DNA from: Beroe forskalii
Lineage: Eukaryota; Ctenophora; Nuda; Beroida; Beroidae
Assembly: GCA_011033025.1 (NCBI GenBank)
Contig: WFMF01000084.1
Location: forward strand, 186,001-250,000
DNA length: 64,000 nucleotides
Direction: 5' to 3'
The notes below the pieces were generated by a model. The model saw only the letters and a list, made by a program, of their open reading frames with translations, was not told where the DNA came from and made no database searches. Made by a program: the position numbers and the translations under genes. This document shows, piece after piece, positions 56,069 through 64,000 of this stretch; position 1 is the first letter of the stretch; every line of letters begins with the position of its first letter.

Positions 56069-59000
56069 GTACGAGTGTTATTAGTGCCGTATTCAGGTAC
56101 GAGTGTTATTAGTGCCGTATTCAGGTACGAGTGTTATTAGTGCCGTATTCAGGTACGAGTGTTATTAGTGTTGTATTCAGGTACGAGTGTTATTAGTGTC
56201 GTATTCAGGTACGAGTGTTATTAGTATCGTATTCAGGTACGAGTGTTATTAGTGCCGTATTCAGGTACGAGTGTTATTAGTGCCGTATTCAGGTACGAGT
56301 GTTATTAGTGCAGTATTCGGGTACGAGTGTTATTAGTGTCGTGTTCAGGTACGAGTGTTATTAGTGCCGTATTCAGGTACGAGTGTTATTAGTGCCGTAT
56401 TCGGCTACGAGTGTTATTAGTGCTGTATTCAGGTACGAGTGTTATTAGACGTATTAGTGTGTATTCACGAGTGTTATTAGTGTCGTATTCAGGTACGAGT
56501 GTTATTAGTGTCGTATTCAGGTACGAGTGTTATTAGTGCCGTATTCAGGTGAGTGTTATTAGTGCCGTATTCAGGTACGAGTGTTATTAGTGCAGTATTC
56601 GGGTACGAGTGTTATTAGTGTCGTGTTCAGGTTTAGTTATTAGTGCCTTATTCGGAGTGTTATTAGTGCCCGTATTCGGCTACGAGTGTTATTAGTGTTA
56701 TTATTTCTCGTGTTATTCATTGATTTAGTGCCGTGTCGTATTCAGGTGTTCTTGAGTGTTATAAACAACACGTATTCTAAAACATTGTTATTAGTGCCGT
56801 ATTCAAGTACGAGGTTTTGAGTGTTATTAGTTGGTAGAATGGTTCGTAGATCAGTCAATGAAAAGTATTATTGCCGTAGTGTTCAGGTACTGGGTTATTT
56901 AGTGCCGTATTCAGGTACGGTGTTATTAGTGCCGTATTCAGCGTGTTATGGTGGTTATTCAATTTGTTGTGCCGTATTCAGGTACGAGTGTTATTCAGGT
57001 ACGAGGTCAGTTATTAGTGAATTCGTATTCAGGTACAGTGTTATTGGTGCCGTATTCAGGTGAGTGTTATTAGTGCCGTATTCAGGTACGAGTGTTGTGG
57101 TGCTGTGTATTCGGGTACGAGTGTTATTAGTGCTGTGTTCAGGTAATGAGGTGTTATTAATCAGTATTCAGGTACGATCAGTGTATTGGGGTTAGTGCCG
57201 TATTCAGGTAGCAAGTGAATGAGTGTCGTGTTCAGTGACGAGTGTTATTAGTTCCGTGTTCAAGTACGAGTGTTCAGTATTCAGGTACGATTGGTGTTGT
57301 TATTATCCGTATTAGTGGGTGCAGTATTTGTTGGTACTGGGTAAGAGTGTTATTCGTGCCGTATTCTAGACCATTGAGAGTGTTAGGTCAGTGTTCGGGT
57401 ACCATGAGTCGAGTGCCGTATTAGGTACGAGTGTTATTGGTGTCGTATTCAGGAAAGATTAAAGTGTTATTATTGCCGTATTCGGGTACGAGTGTTATTA
57501 GTGCGGGGTTCGGCAGTGTTATTGTGCCGTATTCCAGGGGGTACAAAATAGTGTTATTAGTGTCGTATTCAGGTACAGTTTTATTCCAAAAAGTATTCAG
57601 GTAATGTTATTAGTGCCGTATTTTTACGAGGTGTTACTTGGTGCCGTATTTCAAATTTTGAGTGTTATTATGAATAAAATTCAGGGCAAATTTATAGTGT
57701 CGTTTAAGTGCAGTATTCAGGTACGAGTGTTATTAGTGCCGTATTCAGGTACGAGTGTTATTAGTGCCGTATTCAGGTACGAGTGTTATTAATTGTATCG
57801 TATTCAGGTACGAGGTTGTTGCATTATTCAGGCCGTATTTATAATCCGTATGATATCAAATAGTGCCGTATTCAGGTACGAGTGTTAGTGCCGTATTCAT
57901 ATTATGAGTGTTATTAGTGCCCGTATTCAGGTACGAGTGTTTTAGTGACCCGTATTAATGTATTGTGTAAAGTGTTATTCAGGTACGAGTGTTCGTAAAA
58001 TCGTCATTCAGTAAGTGTTATTAGTATCGTATTCAGGTACGAGTGTTAGTGCCGTATTCAGGTACGAGTTATTAGTGCCGTATTCAGGTACGAGTGTTAT
58101 TAGTGCCGTATTCAGGTACGAGTGTTATTAGTGCCGTATTCAGGTACGAGTGTTATTAGTGCCGTATTCAGGTACGAGTGTTATTAGTGCCGTATTCAGG
58201 TACGAGTGTTATTAGTGTCGTATTCAGGTACGAGTGTTATTAGTGCCGTATTCAGGTAAGAGTGTTATTAGTGTATTACGTATTCAGGTACGAGTGTTAT
58301 TAGTGCCGTATTCAGGTACGAGTGTTATTAGTGCCGTATTCAGGTACGAGGTTATTACTAGTGCCGTATTCAGGTACGAGTGTTATTAGTGCCGTATTCA
58401 GGTACGAGTGTTATTAGTGCCGTATTCAGGTACGAGTGTTATTAGTGCCGTATTCAGGTACGAGTGTTATTAGTGCCGTATTCAGGTACGAGTGTTATTA
58501 GTGCCGTATTCAGGTACGAGTGTTATTAGTGCCGTATTCAGGTACGAGTGTTATTAGTGCCGTATTCAGGTACGAGTGTTATTAGTGTCGTATTCAGGTA
58601 CGAGTGTTATTAGTGTCGTATTCAGGTACGAGTGTTATTAGTGCCGTATTCAGGTACGAGTGTTATTAGTGCCGTATTCAGGTACGAGTGTTATTAGTGC
58701 CGTATTCAGGTACGAGTGTTATTAGTGCCGTATTCAGGTACGAGTGTTATTAGTGTCGTATTCGGGTACGAGTGTTATTAGTGCCGTATTCAGGTACGAG
58801 TGTTATTAGTGCCGTATTCAGGTACGAGTGTTATTAGTGTCGTATTCAGGTACGAGTGTTATTAGTGCCGTATTCAGGTACGAGTGTTATTAGTGCCGTA
58901 TTCAGGTACGAGTGTTATTAGTGTCGTATTCAGGTACGAGTGTTATTAGTGCCGTATTCAGGTACGAGTGTTATTAGTGTCGTATTCAGGTACGAGTGTT

Positions 59001-59559
59001 ATTAGTGCCGTATTCAGGTACGAGTGTTATTAGTGTCGTATTCAGGTACGAGTGTTATTAGTGCCGTATTCAGGTACGAGTGTTATTAGTGCCGTATTCA
59101 GGTACGAGTGTTATTAGTGTCGTATTCAGGTACGAGTGTTATTAGTGTCGTATTCAGGTACGAGTGTTATTAGTGTCGTATTCAGGTACGGGTGTTATTA
59201 GTGTCGTATTCAGGTACGAGTGTTATTAGTGCCGTATTCAGGTACGAGTGTTATTAGTGCCGTATTCAGGTACGAGTGTTATTAGTGCCGTATTCAGGTA
59301 CGAGTGTTATTAGTGTCGTATTCAGGTACGAGTGTTATTAGTGCCGTATTCAGGTACGAGTGTTATTAGTGCCGTATTCAGGTACGAGTGTTATTAGTGC
59401 CGTATTCAGGTAAGAGTGTTATTAGTGCCGTATTCAGGTACGAGTGTTATTAGTGTCGTATTCAGATACGAGTGTTATTAGTGCCGTATTCAGGTACGAG
59501 TGTTATTAGTGCCGTATTCAGGTATAGTACGAGTGTTATTAGTGCCGTATTCAGGTAAA
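56057..59559 (+). repeat. 28-bp minisatellite derived from the exon 2/intron 2 junction
   Basis: The unit is GTACGAGTGTTATTAG followed by TGCCGTATTCAG. The last 12 bases equal the last four codons of exon 2 (Cys-Arg-Ile-Gln), and the first 16 equal the start of the intron. Roughly 120 units are present. The most common variant is TGTCGT for TGCCGT. Units are nearly perfect at 56057-56600 and 58020-59559 and badly scrambled between about 56640 and 58020. Each intact unit has a complete donor (CAG/GTACGAGT) and an AG that could act as a weak acceptor. Confidence 0.95.
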
Positions 59560-60085
59560 ATTAGAATTTATATTCGAATTCAGGTGCAACAATTTTATTT
59601 AGATAAGTTTCGTGTCATATAAGGCAAACAAGGATAACGCTTGATGTTACGAAAAAGGTTCTACCACCCGTGCCCTGGTAGTAACTGATTTTCAATGGTT
59701 GGTAAGATAAGCATATAGACTATAAGTTCTGCAACTTGGGATAGAGGTAGAAACAAAGACACCAAAGGAGAGGTTGAACAATCAACTCCAATAAGGGAAG
59801 GTATAGCTTATTAATATGGGAGGATAAGCGACAGAGGAAAGGAGCAATTATAATGTGGATCAAAGGATAGAAATATTGGGGAAATTTTACGGGAGGAAAG
59901 CTGCTAACGTATGACGTACTAACACATTAGTGCCCTATTCAGGTACAACGGGACCCCCTATAACGGGTGAATTGTACGGTGATGATCCGTAATGATTGAT
60001 GTTTCACTTCATTATTTGATCGAGCATTATTCTAATAGCTCTCTGCCTCCCCTAATATCCGACATTTAACAGTTCCCTCCTTCAG
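56069..60085 (+). other. Intron 2 of the phosphate carrier gene, mostly a 28-bp array
   Basis: The 4,017-bp intron begins GTACGAGTG and ends CCCTCCTTCAG. About 3.5 kb of it is the tandem array. The remaining 0.5 kb (59560-60085) is ordinary AT-rich DNA with one stray CCCTATTCAGGTAC at about 59932. The acceptor is strong and pyrimidine-rich. Confidence 0.9.
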
Positions 60086-60265
60086 GTTGACCCCGACAAG
60101 TACAAGAGCCTTGGAAATGGTTTCAAAGTGTCCGTCAAGGAGGGAGGCATGAAGGCCCTGACCCTCGGATGGGCACCTACCTTCATCGGCTACTCCATGC
60201 AGGGAGTCGGAAAATTCGGCTTCTACGAGGCTTTCAAGAACCTGTACAGTGGCTTGCTCGGCGAG
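60086..60265 (+). CDS. SLC25A3: Mitochondrial phosphate carrier, coding exon 3
   Basis: A 180-nt exon, phase 0 at both ends, 60 codons. VDPDKYKSLGNGFKV, LTLGWAPTFIGYSMQG and KFGFYEAFKNLYSGLLGE match the matrix loop and second helix of phosphate carriers very closely (GWAPTFxGYSMQG is a family hallmark). The acceptor is CCCTCCTTCAG and the donor GCGAG/GTAGGA. Confidence 0.95.
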
Positions 60266-60429
60266 GTAGGATCATGATTTCATTTTTCTGTGTTGTCTTG
60301 CGTTACTTCTTTATCTAACGGGATTTCTTGACCAATTTCTCATTATTGGCAGGATTACTATTCAGGATAACTAATCACTGCCTACTAGTTCCCCCTATTA
60401 TCAACTAACACACACCCTCCTCATCTCAG

Positions 60430-60574
60430 GAGAACACATACACCTACAGAACCTCCATGTACCTGGCTGCTTCAGCTTCAGCAGAGTTCTTTGCAGATAT
60501 CTTCCTCTGTCCCATGGAGAGTGTAAAAGTCAGGATCCAGACTACCCCCGGCTGGAGCCAGACTCTCAGAGAAG
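60430..60574 (+). CDS. SLC25A3: Mitochondrial phosphate carrier, coding exon 4
   Basis: A 145-nt exon that enters at phase 0 and leaves at phase 1. It encodes ENTYTYRTSMYLAASASAEF, FADIFLCPMESVKVRIQT and TPGWSQTLRE, the third helix with the second carrier signature (PMESVKVRIQ). The acceptor is CATCTCAG and the donor GAAG/GTAGTA. The second half of the carrier (helices 4-6 and the third signature) is not found up to 64000, so the gene runs out of the window and intron 4 is at least 3.4 kb. Confidence 0.95.
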
Positions 60575-62190
60575 GTAGTAAAATCAATTTAGTCTCTTAA
60601 ATCCTATCTTAAACACGTACACACTACACACAGGTTTCGAAAAATAAGAATCATTCTGGAATTTCCGAGTCGCGCGGCACCTTGTTCGTTCGTGGATAAT
60701 GGATATACTGTTAAACCAGTGTCACATAAGTACAAATGGCTGTGTTCTCAGAACTGCGACATCTACGTTAGTCGCTTTTGGTGTGTGCATCTGCTGAGAA
60801 TTCCGTACAGTTCATGATTTTCGTCTGGACTCTCTGGATGCAAACTCCTCTTGTGAATTCATCGTATTTCTGAATCTTACGGAAAATAATCTCAGCATTA
60901 TTTGTACAGTTGTCTATCATGCACTTGCGTGCGAATAAGAAAACATTGAACTAGTACATTATTCGTATTTTTAGCATCCCATAGATTATTATATATTGCA
61001 ATTTAATTTATCGCAGGAATAATGTATTGTCTACTGAGTGTAGCCAAGATTACTTAGGGTGTATAACTTAGGGTTTATCACTAATAGGATATTAATCCTC
61101 TGTACATTGCTTTGTTGTATGTAAGTCGTAAACTCGAGGTATTAACCTACAAGGCTACACCCAGCTAATAAATTAAATCAAGCAAATTTTTGCATAAGGC
61201 AATTAAATATTCAGCACTTTGTGCAACTAACAACTTCAGCTTTGTATTCTGACTACTTTATTGCATGGAAATTGGAACACGGATGTTTTGTATTTAGCAT
61301 GTATTCAGAATGTTCATTGCACTTCATAAGTTAGCAGTGACCAGTGTACTATGCTGAACATGCATAGTGTACACATTGTGCAATTTGTACTATAAATTGC
61401 ACTATAATGTACATTCTAGCCTAGGATATCTGTGTTGCTATGGCAATGGTATGCAGTAATCGGTACGTCTAACATTTTAATGGAATGCTGTGTATTTGCA
61501 AGTCCATTGTACACATACCTACAATCTTTAAAAAATTACTACAGTGGGAATATGGGCAATCTCATTTAGTCAGAAGGAATGCATTTATGCTGAATCTTAC
61601 ATTATAGCCAAAGTTAATGTAGCTTTTCATAGATATTGGACAAGGGAGATTTAATAAATGGGGTGAATATATGGGATACCGGTTATCCGGATCAATCTGA
61701 TAAATCCGGATAAATTCATTTTCAAATGATTTAGAAAAGTGTTAGGTAGAATGTTACGATAAATCGGTTCACTTGTCCTTCACTTCTCATCTGGCTTCCT
61801 GGCAAACCATGCACACTGTTCAGGTGTTACATGATATCGTATTTAGAGTTACCAAGTTTTACCCTGAGTATTAAGAATTCGAATGATATGCAATGCTATG
61901 CATACATTATGTACAGCTAAATAATCGGGAGTGTGTGAAATTTAATATTTGCATTTCGTTGAGTTACATTTTTGAATTATCGCTAGGAGTAAGGACGTTA
62001 TCATTGGTCTAGGAGGGAGGGTGTGAGGTCAATCCGGTCTGGGGCATAAGCTGAATTAAACAGAATTAAACAGAATTAAACAATTTTAGTCCAAAGAAGC
62101 ACTAACACTTCTGTCTGGACGGATACATACATCAACAAATTTTCATATTTCAACCCGCCACAAAATCACTGAAAAAGCGCGGCAGCAACG
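60575..62190. other. Intron 4 of the phosphate carrier gene, AT-rich part
   Basis: No exon is seen. It includes a short triple repeat of CAGAATTAAA at about 62053-62080, just past the stop of the antisense ORF1 gene. Confidence 0.5.
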
Positions 62191-62193
62191 AGT

Positions 62194-63297
62194 TCACGTA
62201 TTAGCGCCATTTGCTTTGATCTGCAATTTAGCATCAATTGCCATTGCGCTCCTAAGCAAGTCCTCGGCAGTCTTTTTGCCAGCCTTTTCGCGAGCAGCGG
62301 ATGGGCGAGTTGCAGAAGTGGGTGCAGTCTTAGGGGGTGCTGCAGGAGCTGTCTTAGGGAAGGAAGCTTGGGCAGGGACAGGGGGAGCAGCAGGAGTAGA
62401 TGTACGGGCTGCAGTAGCACAGGCAGTGGGAGAAGTCTTGGTGGGAGCAGGAGGGGAAGGTGCATTTTGAGCATGACTCCAAATCTCACCTTTGAAGATG
62501 TAGAAGTGCTGCTCAGGGCTGGCTCTCTTCTTCGCTTTCATGAGGTCCACAAGTTTCTTCCGTTCTTCTCTCTCCTCACGAGTCAGGTCTGGTGCTACAA
62601 AGACCCTTCGTGTAGTTGGGATTTCTCGTAATATTTTCCCACATTTACGAAGACGGACAGCAGCATCACTGTTCGTTAGGCACACTTTGATGGGGCGGGG
62701 CTTGTCAGTAGTCTTCTTCCCCAACCTCTCGCAAAAGCCAATGTGAGGCTTTTCTCCAACTCTGCTGAACACCTCACTCACCGTCTTCTCTGTCTCAATG
62801 CTGGGATCTTCTGTAACGCCATAGAGAATGATGTTCTTGCTCCTGTCCTCCGTTTTCACCACATTCTTGACAACACCAGCAATGTCCTTGGTGGAAATAG
62901 TCGGAACTTGGGTACTGAAACTGGAGGCAACAACATCACTGTAACTTTTCAGCTCTGATTTCAGCGTTGTTTGGAGTTTTCCGACAGTCTCACTCTGACT
63001 TTCACGAAACTGATTCATTTGGTTCTTAAGCTCATCATTCTGCAGTCTAATAACCTCCTCTTTCAGCTGATCAATCTTTCCCGTTGACACTCTCAGGACA
63101 TCATAGCATAATTCAAGTTGCTTCATAGCCTCCACAAACCACATTGAGACACCTTCTTTCTTATAATTAGCACCTGCAAACACATCAAGAGGAATTTGAT
63201 TGACATCAGAACATTTCGTTTGGAGACAAAACTCGTGTAACATGGTAGAAACATCAAACAGTACATTCTGAGCACTTTCCAATGAATACTGATCCAT
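62194..63297 (-). CDS. LINE ORF1-type protein (L1-like), no partner RT
   Basis: An open frame of 367 codons. Residues 1-75 are unassigned. Residues about 75-120 look like a coiled coil (IDQLKEEVIRLQNDELKNQM). Residues about 145-270 match the RNA-binding domain of non-LTR retrotransposon ORF1 proteins: KNIILYGVTEDPS, CERLGKKTTDKPRPIKVCL, AAVRLRKCGKILRE, VFVAPDLTREEREER and FYIFKGEIW. The tail of about 90 residues is Ala/Pro/Thr-rich and ends KKTAEDLLRSAMAIDAKLQI. Such proteins bind RNA in the retrotransposition particle. No reverse transcriptase or poly-A tail follows within the 1.6 kb downstream (62190 to 60575), so this is a solitary or truncated copy, or a captured gene. It lies antisense in the presumed intron 4 of the phosphate carrier gene. 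The frame is fully intact. Confidence 0.75.
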   Translation of the reverse strand: MDQYSLESAQNVLFDVSTMLHEFCLQTKCSDVNQIPLDVFAGANYKKEGVSMWFVEAMKQLELCYDVLRVSTGKIDQLKEEVIRLQNDELKNQMNQFRESQSETVGKLQTTLKSELKSYSDVVASSFSTQVPTISTKDIAGVVKNVVKTEDRSKNIILYGVTEDPSIETEKTVSEVFSRVGEKPHIGFCERLGKKTTDKPRPIKVCLTNSDAAVRLRKCGKILREIPTTRRVFVAPDLTREEREERKKLVDLMKAKKRASPEQHFYIFKGEIWSHAQNAPSPPAPTKTSPTACATAARTSTPAAPPVPAQASFPKTAPAAPPKTAPTSATRPSAAREKAGKKTAEDLLRSAMAIDAKLQIKANGANT

Positions 63298-63439
63298 GGT
63301 GACCGGAGATATAATTGTACAATCTTATACACGGTAGCTGTATTCCATGTATATCATGAGCAGGTTACAAACGGTGTGTGATGCGCTTATAAGTTATTGC
63401 AGAGAGATAAAAACGCAACGAAATGCAAATTGATGACTT

Positions 63440-63965
63440 TTACCTGTGAACATGCGTGTGCTACTACTGGTGTGAAATGGTGTCTGGGTCTAACTGGTGT
63501 CAAAGTTGAGTGACGTAGCTCAAACTGGTGTCAGGGTCTCATTGGTGTCAGATTGAAGAAGCGTCAGTTGATTGGTGTCAGGGTCTAACTGGTGTCAGAC
63601 TAGAGTGACTTCAGTATAAACGGGTGAAGTGACATCAGTGTAAACTGGTGTCAGAGTGAAGTAACGTCAATATAAACTGGTGTCAGGGTTTGACTGGTGT
63701 CAACGTGAGGTTGTGTTAGCGTTAACTGCTGAACTGGTGTCAGAGTCTTACTGGTATGAGAGAAGTGAAGTCAGCGTAAACTGGTGCCAGGGTCAAACTG
63801 GTGTCAGAGTGAAGTAGCATCAGTGTCTACTGATGTCAGGGCCAAACTGGTGTCAGCGTGAAGTAACGTCAGTGTAAACCGGTGTCAGGGTCTATTAACT
63901 GGTTTCAGGGTCCAACTGGTGTCAAAGTGAAGTCAGGGTCTGACTGATGTCTAACTGAAAGCACT
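63440..63965. repeat. Degenerate tandem array built on ACTGGTGTCAG
   Basis: About 20 occurrences of ACTGGTGTCAG or a one-base variant alternate with AGTGAAGTAACGTCAGTGTA-like words. The period is irregular, often 25-55 bp. It resembles the CTGACACCAGTCTGACGTAT satellite inside the CACTA-ended element, read in inverse. Confidence 0.8.
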
Positions 63966-64000
63966 TATGCGTGGTTAATTGTTTTCCGCGTAATCGTCCT

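Noticed and set aside
56821..57792. Plus-strand open frames with repeated LLVPYSGT-type peptide
   Set aside because: They are translations of the 28-bp array, where a 28-nt unit cycles through all frames. There is no coding evidence.
56057..59559. CRISPR-like array of 28-bp repeats
   Set aside because: The units are contiguous with no unique spacers, begin inside a eukaryotic exon and are within an intron. It is a minisatellite.

Overview
The window looks like nuclear DNA of an invertebrate animal. Genes have GT-AG introns. Coding exons are clearly more GC-rich than the AT-rich flanks. There are several families of non-autonomous transposons and minisatellites, an intronless rhodopsin-class GPCR, a mitochondrial phosphate carrier and a PX-SH3 scaffold protein. 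A cnidarian would fit the GPCR style (no DRY motif) and the retroelement remnants, but this is a weak inference and no marker here fixes the taxon.

Four gene loci can be supported. (1) A minus-strand gene encodes a PX domain followed by an SH3 domain and a Gln/Arg-rich helix, in the style of p47phox/NOXO1/SH3PXD2. Its exons 1-6 occur twice (block B 48.7-45.9 kb, block A 26.5-22.6 kb). Exon 7 occurs twice (11.3 kb and 2.2 kb). Exon 8 is seen once (8.5 kb). All splice phases fit. (2) An intronless GPCR lies on the plus strand in two almost protein-identical copies (17.5 and 39.0 kb); the first is nested in intron 6 of the PX-SH3 gene. (3) The first four coding exons of the mitochondrial phosphate carrier (SLC25A3) are at 55.5-60.6 kb, plus strand, and the rest lies beyond the right edge. 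(4) A LINE ORF1-type gene sits antisense at 62.2-63.3 kb, probably inside a later intron of the carrier gene. A Gln/Pro-rich open exon at 53.0-53.7 kb (minus) is not recognised.

Layout: 0-2.7 kb and 9.2-11.9 kb are two copies of one segment carrying exon 7. Between and after them are tandem repeats, MITE-like elements and copies of an interspersed repeat of about 0.9 kb. Segments 15.0-29.6 kb and 33.5-50.0 kb are a direct duplication carrying the GPCR and PX-SH3 exons 1-6. Comparing the two copies gives filled and empty sites for many insertions: a Penelope-type RT fragment, a hAT-like element and a Harbinger-like MITE in copy A; a 3-kb CACTA-ended element, a poly-G-ended TIR element and three TA-flanked MITEs in copy B. 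Each duplicate is followed by an array built on a TCCTTGATCCTGGGAGAG-like unit.

The most unusual structure is intron 2 of the phosphate carrier gene. Starting exactly at the exon 2/intron 2 boundary, a 28-bp unit that contains the last 12 exon bases and the first 16 intron bases is repeated about 120 times over 3.5 kb. Every intact unit therefore carries the gene's own 5' splice site, and the true donor is the first of a long series of identical ones.
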